A stretch of 39,184 bases of DNA from Stenotrophomonas sp. YIM B06876. Lineage in GTDB: Bacteria; Pseudomonadota; Gammaproteobacteria; Xanthomonadales; Xanthomonadaceae. The stretch lies in the NCBI RefSeq assembly GCF_030711595.1, contig NZ_JAUJUJ010000027.1, forward strand, positions 1-39,184, written 5' to 3'. A model generated the notes under the pieces. The model saw nothing but the letters and a program-made list of their open reading frames with translations. It had not been told where the DNA came from and did no database searches. The translations under genes were made by a program, and so were the position numbers. The first letter of the stretch is position 1, and each line of letters begins with the position of its first letter. Below are positions 1-8,662 of the stretch, in pieces.

Positions 1-442
1 CGCCGGCCGGCAATTCCGCATCAAGCTGCCGCAGCAGGCTGCTGACCGGTTGCGGCGGACTCGGGACGGCGGCGCCGTCGAGCGCGGGAAAGCCGGGCGC
101 CAGCCACAGCCACTGCGCCTGCGGGACATCGACCTGGGCCTGTGCCGTGGCCGCGTCCAGCCCCGGTACCACGGCCACCCGCGGCCGGGTGTCGGTGACT
201 CCGGTCAAAGCCGGCCGCGCCAGCAGCACTGCCAGCAGTGCCAGCAGCACCAGCCGCAGCAGCAACAGCGGCCATTCGTCGAAGCGCACCCGGCGCCGTG
301 GACGGACCCTGGCCTGCACCCAGCGCAGCGCGGCGAAATCCAGCAGCCGGTATTCGCCGCGACGGGCCAGATGGATCAGCAGCGGCAGCAGCAGCGCGGC
401 CAGCGCGGCAAATCCGGCCGGAGCCAGCCACAACAGGTTCAT
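1..442 (-). CDS. BatA-like N-terminal double-transmembrane protein (partial, runs off left edge)
   Basis: Only the first 147 codons are present; the gene continues beyond base 1. The N-terminus begins MNLLWLAPAGFAALAALLLP and forms a first membrane segment (about residues 3-22). A basic stretch with a YRLLDFAALRW segment follows, then a second hydrophobic helix near residues 58-78. This pair of helices around a charged loop is the 'BatA / double-transmembrane' domain that anchors many aerotolerance-type VWA proteins in the inner membrane. The ATG overlaps the stop of the upstream DUF58 gene in an ATGA arrangement, so the two are probably translationally coupled. The MoxR-DUF58-BatA order supports a role in a MoxR chaperone module. 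Whether a VWA domain follows cannot be seen. Confidence 0.75.
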   Translation of the reverse strand, partial: MNLLWLAPAGFAALAALLLPLLIHLARRGEYRLLDFAALRWVQARVRPRRRVRFDEWPLLLLRLVLLALLAVLLARPALTGVTDTRPRVAVVPGLDAATAQAQVDVPQAQWLWLAPGFPALDGAAVPSPPQPVSSLLRQLDAELPAG

Positions 443-1338
443 CGGCCACCGCCGCGCCGGCCGAACAGCCGCTGCAACGGCGCATCGACCGGTTCGTCGA
501 GATAGGCGCTGTCATGGCGGATGCCGGCCGCCTGCAGCCGCGCGTCCAGCTCACGCCGGGCCTGGGCAAAGCGCGCCAGGTAGCCGGCGCGCGCGGCCAC
601 GCCGTCGCTGGGCAGCTCCTGCCCGGTTTCCGGATCGCGGAAACGCTGGCCGTCGTGGAACGGAAAATCGCGTTCCTCCACCGTCAGCAACTGCACATGC
701 ACCACGTCGCGGCGGGCCGCGGCCAGGCGCTCGGCCAGCGCGATGCAGTTGTTGTCAAAACCATCACTGATGATCACCGCCAGGTCGCGCGGGCCGATGC
801 GTTCCCACACCGGTGCCAGCTGCGGCGCTGGCGGCCACCGACCCTGCGCGGCGAGGGCTCGCAGTTGCAGCAGCACGCGGTCACGCTGGCGCGCGCCGTG
901 GCCGGCCGGCACCAGTTTCAATCCGGCATCGTTGATGGCGATCAGGCCGAAGCCGTCGCCCTGCTGCAGGGCCAGCTCGGCCACGCAGGCGGCCAGCGCC
1001 TTGGCGGCATCCAGCCGCGACCAATGCGGGCGCGCGCGATCGCGCTGCTGCATCGAGGCGCTGGCATCAAGCAGCAGCCATACGCTGATCGGGCTTTCGC
1101 GCTCGGACTCGCGCACGAAGAAACGGTCTGCGCGGGCATACAGTTTCCAGTCGATCTGGCGCAGGTCGTCGCCCGGCTCGTAGGCGCGGTACTGGGCGAA
1201 CTCCAGCCCGGCGCCACGGCTGCGGCTGGCATGCTGGCCAATACCGTGGCTGCCGCTGGCGCGCTGCGGCAGCAGCTGCAGGCCGCGCAGGCGATGGCGC
1301 ACCTCGTCCGGAATCAAGGGAGTGAAAGCGGCAGTCAT
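439..1338 (-). CDS. DUF58 domain-containing protein (MoxR partner, VWA-like)
   Basis: This 299-residue protein carries the DUF58 signature near residues 53-80 (YEPGDDLRQIDWKLYARAD, then RESERE). A MIDAS-like DASASM follows at residues 91-96, with D91, S93 and S95 in DxSxS spacing, so the C-terminal half is a VWA-type fold likely to bind a divalent metal. A second acidic motif, VIISDGFDNN, sits later in the fold. There is no signal peptide or membrane helix, so it is predicted cytosolic or peripheral. In bacteria DUF58 proteins are nearly always encoded next to a MoxR ATPase and are thought to be its adaptor or substrate. The gene starts 22 bases after the moxR stop and overlaps the next gene by 4 bases, consistent with one operon. 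The precise substrate is unknown. Confidence 0.88.
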   Translation of the reverse strand: MTAAFTPLIPDEVRHRLRGLQLLPQRASGSHGIGQHASRSRGAGLEFAQYRAYEPGDDLRQIDWKLYARADRFFVRESERESPISVWLLLDASASMQQRDRARPHWSRLDAAKALAACVAELALQQGDGFGLIAINDAGLKLVPAGHGARQRDRVLLQLRALAAQGRWPPAPQLAPVWERIGPRDLAVIISDGFDNNCIALAERLAAARRDVVHVQLLTVEERDFPFHDGQRFRDPETGQELPSDGVAARAGYLARFAQARRELDARLQAAGIRHDSAYLDEPVDAPLQRLFGRRGGGR

Positions 1339-1360
1339 AAGGGTGGACGGCGGCCGCCAC

Positions 1361-2350
<990 letters not shown>

Positions 2351-2391
2351 GGCAGGTCCTGCGGAAAGTAGGGGGGGCGGTGCGGGGGAGA

Positions 2392-3093
2392 TCAGCTGGT
2401 CAAGGCGTACATCACGATGTTGACGCCGAACCGGGTGTTGTCTTCGGCCAGGAAACGCTTGTTGCGCCAGTCGTAGTCCCACTCGCAGCCGTAGTCCTTG
2501 TTGCTGTAGAGCACGCCGAGGCGGCCATCGATCTCGATCCCCTTGAGGTAGTCGTGCACCAGGTCATCGCCCCAGCCGTTGAGCTCGAAGCCGGTGGCCG
2601 GTGGGCCGTCGGGGAATTTGAAGAAGCTGTTGTAGAGGGCGTGGTTGTTGGGCAGTTTCTTCAGTGCGGTGGCGCCGAAGATGCTGCGCATCTGTGCTTC
2701 GAACGAGGTCGCGAACAGGCCATCGACATCGTGGTTGCAGTCATCGACGAACACAAAGCCGCCGTTGCGCACGTAGCGTTCGAAGTTGCGGCGCTCATCC
2801 GGGTTGAACTCGACCAGCTTGTGCCCGGCCAGGTAGCAGAAGGGCGCGGCCAGCATCTTCGGATCGGACAGCGCCAGCACATGCTCCTTCGGATCGACCC
2901 GCAGCGTGGTGTAGTCGATCAGCGCGGTGATCAGGTTGGAGGGCATGCGCGCATCCACGTCCCAGTCACCGGAGTCGTACTTGAGCCGGGTGAACCAGAA
3001 GTCGTAGCGGCTGGCCTGCGCGCGCGCCAGCGACGGCAACGCCAGGCTGGCCGCACCACCGAGCATCAACCGCAGGAACTGCGCGCGGTTCAT
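2392..3093 (-). CDS. DUF4159 domain-containing exported protein
   Basis: The product is 233 residues with an N-terminal signal (MNRAQFLRLMLGGAASLALP, then SLARAQA), so it is predicted exported. The region resembles a Tat signal but lacks the twin arginine, so Sec export is more likely. The mature part matches DUF4159 in style, with FVFVDDCNHDVDG in the middle and a GLFATSFEAQMR segment after it. DUF4159 has a flavodoxin/GATase-like fold of unknown activity and commonly accompanies MoxR-DUF58-BatA clusters, as here. The ATG at 3093 has AGGGGG eleven bases upstream; a GTG nine bases earlier is possible but sits too close to that site. The leader region is made largely of repeat sequence, so the promoter is not obvious. 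Confidence 0.85.
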   Translation of the reverse strand: MNRAQFLRLMLGGAASLALPSLARAQASRYDFWFTRLKYDSGDWDVDARMPSNLITALIDYTTLRVDPKEHVLALSDPKMLAAPFCYLAGHKLVEFNPDERRNFERYVRNGGFVFVDDCNHDVDGLFATSFEAQMRSIFGATALKKLPNNHALYNSFFKFPDGPPATGFELNGWGDDLVHDYLKGIEIDGRLGVLYSNKDYGCEWDYDWRNKRFLAEDNTRFGVNIVMYALTS

Positions 3094-3106
3094 GGGCCGC
3101 ACAGCC

Positions 3107-3148
3107 CCCTCATCCGCCCTGCGGGCACCTTCTGCCGTGGGCGGGAGA
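3107..3148. repeat. Partial copy of the intergenic repeat
   Basis: This segment repeats, with few changes, the left end of the larger element at 3264-3309. It shares the CCCTCATCCGCCCTGCGGGC core and then a degraded version of the TTCTCCCGC / GCGGGAGA hairpin. It ends within 15 bases of the DUF4159 start codon, and its edge supplies the purine-rich ribosome-binding stretch on the minus strand. Confidence 0.7.
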
Positions 3149-3263
3149 GCGAACGCGGGTCGAGGCTGACGTTTTTTCCACTCGCCGGAAACGGCTGCGT
3201 GACGCCAGCCAGGTCCGCGGGTATCAGATGAGCGGACTGCAGGTGGTTCATGGGAAATAAAAC

Positions 3264-3481
3264 GCCCTCATCCGCCCTGCGGGCACCTTCTCCCGCGGGC
3301 GGGAGAAGGACAGCGGCGGCAAATCCCTTCTCCCGGCAACGGACGCAAGCGGCGACCCAACCCTTCTTCCGGCAACGGACGCAAGCGGCAACCTGCCTCT
3401 TTTCCCGGCAAGGGGAGGGCGCGGGGGCGCACCCCTTCGCCCATTGATGGGAGACGGTGCCCCGCAGGGGCGGATGAGGGC
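3264..3481. repeat. MITE/REP-like intergenic element with 24-26-bp inverted ends
   Basis: The element starts with GCCCTCATCCGCCCTGCGGG (3264-3287 including the trailing CACC). It ends with the inverted, slightly expanded copy at 3456-3481, GGTGCCCCGCAGGGGCGGAT and then GAGGGC. Next to the left end is a perfect 10-bp hairpin (3286-3309, CCTTCTCCCG / CGGGAGAAGG, loop CGGG). The interior holds a 36-bp tandem array. No transposase gene and no clear target-site duplication are visible. Non-coding inverted-repeat ends with a hairpin fit a miniature element or REP-type repeat. It fills most of the 393-base gap between the TldE and DUF4159 genes and could also act as a terminator or attenuator. Confidence 0.7.
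3325..3410. repeat. 36-bp tandem repeat, about 2.4 copies
   Basis: Unit 1 is 3325-3360 and unit 2 is 3361-3396. They share the core GGCAACGGACGCAAGCGGC and differ at about five positions. A third, truncated and diverged unit starts at 3397. The array lies inside the inverted-repeat element. Units abut without spacers, so this is not a CRISPR array. Confidence 0.8.
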
Positions 3482-3495
3482 GGCTTCGCGTTGGC

Positions 3496-4830
3496 TCACA
3501 CCGCGTCCGACAACGAGGTGAAGGTGAAGTCGCGCAGCTTCATCGGCGGGATCATCATCACCAGGCTGGATTCGTCGCCGGCCACACGTACCGGCTTGCC
3601 CAGCTCTTCGATGTTGTTGAGCATGATCACCGGCGATTCGTTGAAGCGGAAATTCTTCACCGGATATTTGATCTGGCCATTCTCGATGTAGAACGTGCCA
3701 TCGCGGGTCAGCCCGGTCAGCAGCACGGTCTGCGGATCGACCATGCGGATGTACCAGGTGCGGGTGACCAGGATGCCCTTCTGGGTGCCACGCACCAGCT
3801 CGGCGGTGGACTTGTCGCCACCGGCCATCAGCAGGTTGCCCGGCCGCGCGTTGGCGGTCTTGCCCTGCTTCTGCGCCCAGTAGCGCGAGTAGTTGAGGTT
3901 GGCGATCTTGCCCTTGTCGATGATCGCGATCTTCTCGCGCGGCATGCCCTCGCCGTCCCACGGCAGCACCGCCGCATCCGGATGCCAGGGATCGGCCAGC
4001 ATGGTCACGCGCGGGTCGTAGACCTGCTCGCCGAGCTTGTTGCCGCCGCCCTTCCTGGACAGGAAGCTGCGGCCTTCATCGGCCGAGCGCGCGTCGAAGA
4101 AATTCATCATGAAGCTGATCAGCCCGGCAGCCGCGGCCGGCTCCAGGATCACCGTGTACTTGCCTGGCTCCAGTGCCTTGGCCTCGGCCGATTCGATCGC
4201 CTTGCGCTTGGCGATCTCGATGTCCTGGTCGGCGCGGAAATCGGCCGCGTCCTTGAGGCTGCGCCCGACCCAGCCCGAGCCCCGGCCGTCTTCGGTGCGC
4301 ACCGTGCAGGTGTAGTTGAAGTCGGTCGACTTCTGGTAGCCGAAGTTGCCATTGCTGTTGGCGGTGGCGATGAAGCGCTTGCCATCATCGAGGAAGCCGG
4401 CCGCGATCAGTCCCTTGCCGCGGCACGGGGTGATCGAATCGGCGGCCACCTGGGCGCGGAACTCGGGATCGATCGCCGCGGTGGATTCGCTGAAGGTCGG
4501 GCTGGCGGTGTACTGCTGCTTGCCGATGGCCGGCATGAACTCCGGGTTCTCCGGCGCCAGCCGGGCCAGGTCTTCGGCGCGGCGCACCACGCGCGCCAGC
4601 GAGGCATCGTCGAACTCGTTGATCGAGGCGGTGCCCACGCGCTTGCCGAAGGCCACCTGCACGGCCAGTTCGGCGTTGCTGACGATGCCGCTGGTGGAGA
4701 CGTTGTTCAGCGCGAAACGGATGTTGCCATCGACCGAGCCGGTCAGCGTGGCGGTGCACTCATCGGCCTTGGACAGGGCGATGACCTTGTCCAGGATCGC
4801 CTTGGCTTCCTGTTCGGTGAAGATGCTCAT
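3496..4830 (-). CDS. TldE/PmbA-type subunit (TldD/PmbA family), no signal peptide
   Basis: This 444-residue protein belongs to the TldD/PmbA family. It has the family's central fold but no HExxxH motif, which is what distinguishes the TldE/PmbA subunit from the catalytic TldD subunit. Recognisable stretches are EPGKYTVILEPAAAAGL near the middle and KIANLNYSRYWAQKQGK and GTFYIENGQIKYPVKNFRF towards the end. In E. coli, TldD and TldE form a heteromeric protease that processes peptides such as microcin B17. The start has a good AGGAGA site and the N-terminus (MSIFTEQEAKAILDKV) is a soluble helix, not a signal peptide. It lies 99 bases downstream of a Tat-signal TldD gene in the same direction, with REP hairpins between. 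It is probably the partner of one or both neighbouring TldD proteins. Confidence 0.88.
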   Translation of the reverse strand: MSIFTEQEAKAILDKVIALSKADECTATLTGSVDGNIRFALNNVSTSGIVSNAELAVQVAFGKRVGTASINEFDDASLARVVRRAEDLARLAPENPEFMPAIGKQQYTASPTFSESTAAIDPEFRAQVAADSITPCRGKGLIAAGFLDDGKRFIATANSNGNFGYQKSTDFNYTCTVRTEDGRGSGWVGRSLKDAADFRADQDIEIAKRKAIESAEAKALEPGKYTVILEPAAAAGLISFMMNFFDARSADEGRSFLSRKGGGNKLGEQVYDPRVTMLADPWHPDAAVLPWDGEGMPREKIAIIDKGKIANLNYSRYWAQKQGKTANARPGNLLMAGGDKSTAELVRGTQKGILVTRTWYIRMVDPQTVLLTGLTRDGTFYIENGQIKYPVKNFRFNESPVIMLNNIEELGKPVRVAGDESSLVMMIPPMKLRDFTFTSLSDAV

Positions 4831-4845
4831 TGAGGTGTTCTCCTG

Positions 4846-4923
4846 GTAGAGCGGAGCGTGCTCCGCTGCTCTTGTATTGGTTGGCAGACATGATCCGGTG
4901 CAGCCGGGCCGCGCCCGGCGCTA
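4846..4923. repeat. Pair of GTAG-type REP hairpins in inverted orientation
   Basis: The first hairpin starts GTAG at 4846 and folds AGCGGAGC / GCTCCGCT with a 2-base loop. The second, read on the minus strand from 4923, starts CTAG and folds GCCGGGC / GCCCGGC with a 3-base loop. A tetranucleotide head plus imperfect hairpin, often in head-to-head pairs, is the form of the short REP elements of Stenotrophomonas and relatives. They occupy almost all of the gap between the TldD and TldE genes and may terminate or process the transcript. Confidence 0.65.
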
Positions 4924-4929
4924 GCGGTA

Positions 4930-6564
4930 TCAACCAAGGCTGCGGGCGGTATTGATGACGTTGATGCCGTTGAAGCGCGCGGTGGACGAGCCGTGCGAGA
5001 CCGCCGACACCTGGCCCGGCTGACCCTTGCCGTCGAAGAACGAGCCACCCAGGCGGTAATCGCGCTCATCGGCCACGGCCGTGCACGCGTTCCAGAATTC
5101 CGGGGTGCGGATCTGGTAGGCCACGTCTTCGAGCATGCGGGTGATCTTGCCGTCCTTGATCTCGTAGAACAGCTGGCCGCCGAACTGCGCGTTGTAGCGC
5201 TGCTGGTCGATCGAGAACGAGCCGTCGCCGATGATGTAGATGCCGTTTTCCACGTCCTTGACCAGCTCGGCCACGCTCAGCGGGGTCTTGCCCGGCGCCA
5301 GCGACACGTTGGCCATGCGCTGGAACTGCACCGACGACCACGAGTCGGCATAGCAGCAGCCGTCCGACTCGGTCTTGCCGAGGATGTGCGCCTGGTCGCG
5401 GATGGTCTGGAAGTCCACCAGCTTGCCGTCGCGGATCAGGTCCCACTGTTTGGTCTTGACGCCTTCATCGTCGTAGCCGACCGCACCGAGCGAACCGGGC
5501 TGGGTCTTGTCGGCGATGATGGTGACCTTGTCGCTGCCGTACTGGAAGCGCTGCTCGCGTTTGTCCAGCGTGGCGAAGCTGGTGCCGGCGTAGTTGGCCT
5601 CGTAGCCGAGCACGCGGTCCAGCTCCAGCGGATGGCCGACCGCTTCGTGGATGGTCAGCCAGGTGTGCGACGGGTCCAGCACCAGGTCGTACTTGCCCGG
5701 TTTGACCGACGGCGCCTTGAGCTTTTCCTGCGCCTGCCTGGCCGCGGCGATCGCATCTTCGCGCATGTCGTAGGACTGGCCGTAGACCACCACGCCATTG
5801 GGCAGCACGGTCTTGCCGGAGGCATCGCCGTCCAGGTATTCAAAGCCCAGCCCCATCGGCGAGGACAGCCCGCCGCGGGTGCGGAACTTGCCGCTGCTCT
5901 TGTCGATCGCGGTGACCGTCATCGGTGCCCAGATGCGGTGCACGTCCTGGTCGATGTAGGAGCCGTCGGTGGAGGCGAAGTACTTCTGCTCGTTGACCAG
6001 GAACAGCATCGAATTGACGAAGCTGGCGCCGGCATTGAGCGCGGCGGCGTTGACGTCCAGCAGCAGCCCGGCCTTGTCCTTGAGCGGAACCTCCATCGCA
6101 TTTTTCCTGATCGGGGTCTTCCACGACACCTGGCCATGGCCGGGCGCCTTGGCCAGCTGCACCGGTGCGGTCTGCACCTTGGCGTTGGCGCGGGCGATGG
6201 CGGCGGCCTGCTGCGCGGCCTTGACCACGCCGGCCGGGCTCAGGTCGTTGGTGGCGGCAAAGCCCCAGGCGCCATTGACGATCACGCGGATGCCGGTGCC
6301 GGTGGATTCGGTGTTCACCACGTTCTGCACCTTGTCCTCGCGGGTGATCACGAACTGGCGCAGGTAACGGCCGATGCGCACATCGCAGTAGGTGGCTCCG
6401 GCGGCGCGGGCGGCGGTCATCGCGTCGTCGGCCAGGCGCTTCTTCAGGGCCGGGTCGAGCACACTGAGCAGCTGCTCGGCGGCAATCGCCTTGCCGAAGA
6501 TCGACGGCAGCATCAGGCCGCCCGCGGTAAGCCCGGTCAGGGCGAGGAAGTCACGTCTTTGCAA
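4930..6564 (-). CDS. TldD-type metalloprotease with Tat signal peptide (paralogue 1)
   Basis: The protein is about 544 residues and belongs to the TldD branch of the TldD/PmbA family. It carries HEAVGH (H306, E307, H311), the HExxxH zinc site of TldD. The N-terminus reads MQRRDFLALTGLTAGGLMLP, a twin-arginine signal, so the folded enzyme is predicted to go to the periplasm. Canonical TldD is cytosolic. I chose the TTG at 6564 because GGAGAG lies five bases upstream and the N-terminus then aligns with its paralogue; an ATG at 6579 would add five residues but has no ribosome site. Near the C-terminus FFDGKGQP places D511 where E. coli TldD has its third zinc-ligand Cys. Downstream is the TldE-type gene, upstream a second TldD copy. 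Confidence 0.88.
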   Translation of the reverse strand: MQRRDFLALTGLTAGGLMLPSIFGKAIAAEQLLSVLDPALKKRLADDAMTAARAAGATYCDVRIGRYLRQFVITREDKVQNVVNTESTGTGIRVIVNGAWGFAATNDLSPAGVVKAAQQAAAIARANAKVQTAPVQLAKAPGHGQVSWKTPIRKNAMEVPLKDKAGLLLDVNAAALNAGASFVNSMLFLVNEQKYFASTDGSYIDQDVHRIWAPMTVTAIDKSSGKFRTRGGLSSPMGLGFEYLDGDASGKTVLPNGVVVYGQSYDMREDAIAAARQAQEKLKAPSVKPGKYDLVLDPSHTWLTIHEAVGHPLELDRVLGYEANYAGTSFATLDKREQRFQYGSDKVTIIADKTQPGSLGAVGYDDEGVKTKQWDLIRDGKLVDFQTIRDQAHILGKTESDGCCYADSWSSVQFQRMANVSLAPGKTPLSVAELVKDVENGIYIIGDGSFSIDQQRYNAQFGGQLFYEIKDGKITRMLEDVAYQIRTPEFWNACTAVADERDYRLGGSFFDGKGQPGQVSAVSHGSSTARFNGINVINTARSLG

Positions 6565-6649
6565 GGCAGCTCTCCACATGGCGACGCCCGCGCGGCGGGC
6601 AAAACGGCAGGAAACGGCAACGATTCCGCGCTGGTCCGCGAACCGTTCG

Positions 6650-6679
6650 ATTCTTGCCGTGGCATCGATACAGCGTCAA
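6650..6679 (-). promoter_or_regulatory. Candidate sigma70 promoter for TldD paralogue 1
   Basis: On the minus strand TTGACG (6679-6674) is followed after 18 bases by AAGAAT (6655-6650), about 85 bases before the TTG start. The -35 is good and the -10 weak. Confidence 0.3.
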
Positions 6680-6734
6680 ATGACTTTTGGCATACACACG
6701 CCGATGCAGCAAAAAAAGGCGTAGGAATTACGTG

Positions 6735-6765
6735 AGTCGCGTGGCTCGAAAAAACCATCGCGACT
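6735..6765. other. Imperfect hairpin downstream of TldD paralogue 2
   Basis: AGTCGCGTGG pairs with CCATCGCGACT with a single bulged base, and the loop contains AAAAAA on the plus strand. It begins about 40 bases after the stop codon of the upstream TldD gene. It could terminate or stabilise that transcript, but the T-run is in the loop rather than after the stem, so it is not a standard intrinsic terminator. Confidence 0.35.
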
Positions 6766-6807
6766 TGCGTGCTGCGTCGCTCCTGCAGATCAGTCGGCCA
6801 GGGCGCG

Positions 6808-8436
6808 TCAGCCCAGGCTGCGCGCGGTGTTGATGATGTTGATGCCGTTGAAGCGGGTGGTGGCCGAACCGTGCGAAACCGCCGACACCTGCGAGGGCTG
6901 GCCCTTGCCATCGAAGAACGAGCCACCCAGGCGGAAGTCGCGTTCGTCGCAGATCGCCGCGCAGGCGTTCCAGAACTCCGGGGTGCGGATCTGGTAGGCG
7001 GCGTCTTCGACCATGCCGGTGATCTGGCCGTTCTTGATCTGGTAGTGCAGCTGGCCGCCGAACTGCGCGTTGTAACGTTGCTGGTCGATCGAGTACGAAC
7101 CGCGGCCGTGGATGTAGATGCCGTTCTCCACGTCCTTGACCATCTGCGCCGGCGTCAGTGGGGTCTTGCCCGGCGCCAGCGACACGTTGGCCATGCGCTG
7201 GAACTGCACCGACGACCACGAGTCGGCATAGCTGCAGCCATGCGAGGCGTTCTCGCCGAGCAGGTGCACCTCGTCGCGGGTGGCCATGTAGTTGACCAGG
7301 GTGCCGTCCTTGACCAGGTCCCAGCGCCGCGTCTTCACTCCTTCATCGTCGTAGCCGACCGCGCCCAGCGAGCCGGGGCGGGTCTTGTCGGCGAAGAAAT
7401 TGACGATGTCGCTGCCCCAGCGGTAGCCGGCGTCGCGCTTGTCCAGCGTGGCGAAACTGGTGCCGGCGTAGTTGGCTTCGTAACCGAGTACGCGGTCCAG
7501 CTCCAGCGGATGGCCGACGTTCTCGTGGATGGTCAGGAACAGGTTGGACGGGTCCAGCACCAGGTCGTACTTGCCAGGCTTGACCGCCGGCGCGGTGAGC
7601 TTCTCGCGCGCGTGCTTCGCCGCGGCGATCGCATCTTCCACCGCGTCGTAGGAGTCGCCGTAAGCGATGACGCCGCCGGGCAGGGCGATCTTGCCGGCCG
7701 GATCGGCGTCGAGGAATTCCCAGCCCAGCCCCATCGGCGAGGACAGCCCGGCGCGGGTGCGGAATTTGCCGCTGCTCTTGTCGATCGCGGTGGCGGTGAA
7801 CGGCAGCCAGATGCGGTGCACGTCCTGGTCGATGTACGAGCCGTCGGACGAGGCGAAGTACTTCTGCTCGTTGACCAGGAACAGGGTGGAGTTGATGAAG
7901 TCGGCGCCGGCATTGAGCGCGGCGGCATTGACCGACAGCAACAGGTCGACCTTGTCCTTGAGCGGCACCGCCATCGCGTTTTTCCTGATCGGGGTGGTCC
8001 AGCGGACCTCACCGACACCGGTGACCGGCGCCAGCTGCACCGGCCGGGTCTGGATCCGGGCATTGGCGCGGGCAATGGCCACCGCGTTGCCCACCGCGTC
8101 GGTCACGCCCTGCACGGTGGACTGGTGGGTGGCGGCAAAGCCCCAGGCGCCATTGACGATCACGCGCACGCCGATGCCGGCCGATTCGCTGTTGGTGACG
8201 TTCTGCACCCGATCCTCGCGGGTGATTACCGCCTGGTTGAGATAGCGGCCGATGCGCACGTCGCAATAACTGGCGCCGGCGTTGCGGGCCGCGGTCAGCG
8301 CGGTATCGGCCAGCGCCTTCTTGCGGGTCAGGTCGGCGGGTACCAGCAGGTCTTCGGCGGCAATCAGGCGCGAATGCGGGAGCATCAGTCCGGCCAGGCC
8401 GAGGCCGGAAAGTGTCAGGAATTGGCGTCGTTGCAT
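6808..8436 (-). CDS. TldD-type metalloprotease with Tat signal peptide (paralogue 2)
   Basis: This 542-residue protein is a close paralogue of the next gene downstream, with collinear sequence throughout. It has HENVGH (H304, E305, H309) and the shared GHPLELDRVLGYEANYAGTS block. The N-terminus MQRRQFLTLSGLGLAGLMLP, ending near RLIAAED, is a twin-arginine signal, predicting periplasmic location. D509 in FFDGKGQP again stands in the position of the canonical Cys ligand. The family is best known for peptide maturation with a TldE subunit; only one TldE gene is present for two TldD copies. A GGAG ribosome site lies 11 bases before the ATG. The gene is separated from paralogue 1 by 243 bases holding a hairpin and a candidate promoter, so the two may be separately expressed. 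Confidence 0.88.
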   Translation of the reverse strand: MQRRQFLTLSGLGLAGLMLPHSRLIAAEDLLVPADLTRKKALADTALTAARNAGASYCDVRIGRYLNQAVITREDRVQNVTNSESAGIGVRVIVNGAWGFAATHQSTVQGVTDAVGNAVAIARANARIQTRPVQLAPVTGVGEVRWTTPIRKNAMAVPLKDKVDLLLSVNAAALNAGADFINSTLFLVNEQKYFASSDGSYIDQDVHRIWLPFTATAIDKSSGKFRTRAGLSSPMGLGWEFLDADPAGKIALPGGVIAYGDSYDAVEDAIAAAKHAREKLTAPAVKPGKYDLVLDPSNLFLTIHENVGHPLELDRVLGYEANYAGTSFATLDKRDAGYRWGSDIVNFFADKTRPGSLGAVGYDDEGVKTRRWDLVKDGTLVNYMATRDEVHLLGENASHGCSYADSWSSVQFQRMANVSLAPGKTPLTPAQMVKDVENGIYIHGRGSYSIDQQRYNAQFGGQLHYQIKNGQITGMVEDAAYQIRTPEFWNACAAICDERDFRLGGSFFDGKGQPSQVSAVSHGSATTRFNGINIINTARSLG

Positions 8437-8662
8437 GCGCGGCAGGGCTCCAGGGTCGGCGCTGGCAGGCAGCCCGCGCGACCATAAAAAAGATGAAGCC
8501 CGAATCTGCTGGCCCGCGCAAAATGCGTCAAGTGACCATGGTCATGGCCGCTGCCGCGGATGCGCAGGCGCAGCTGCGGCACACTGCGGTATGTGCCGGC
8601 CGCTGCGGCCGGTGGCGATCCCTCTCCTGATCTTGTTATGCAACCGGAAAACCCACGCCGCC

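Noticed and set aside
3325..3410. A possible CRISPR array, since the repeat unit is 36 bp.
   Set aside because: Units abut directly with no spacers, there are under three copies, and no cas genes are nearby.
6537..6926. A small minus-strand frame in the gap between the two TldD genes.
   Set aside because: It overlaps both TldD ends and has no family motif or ribosome site; it is an artefact of the gap sequence and shadow frame.
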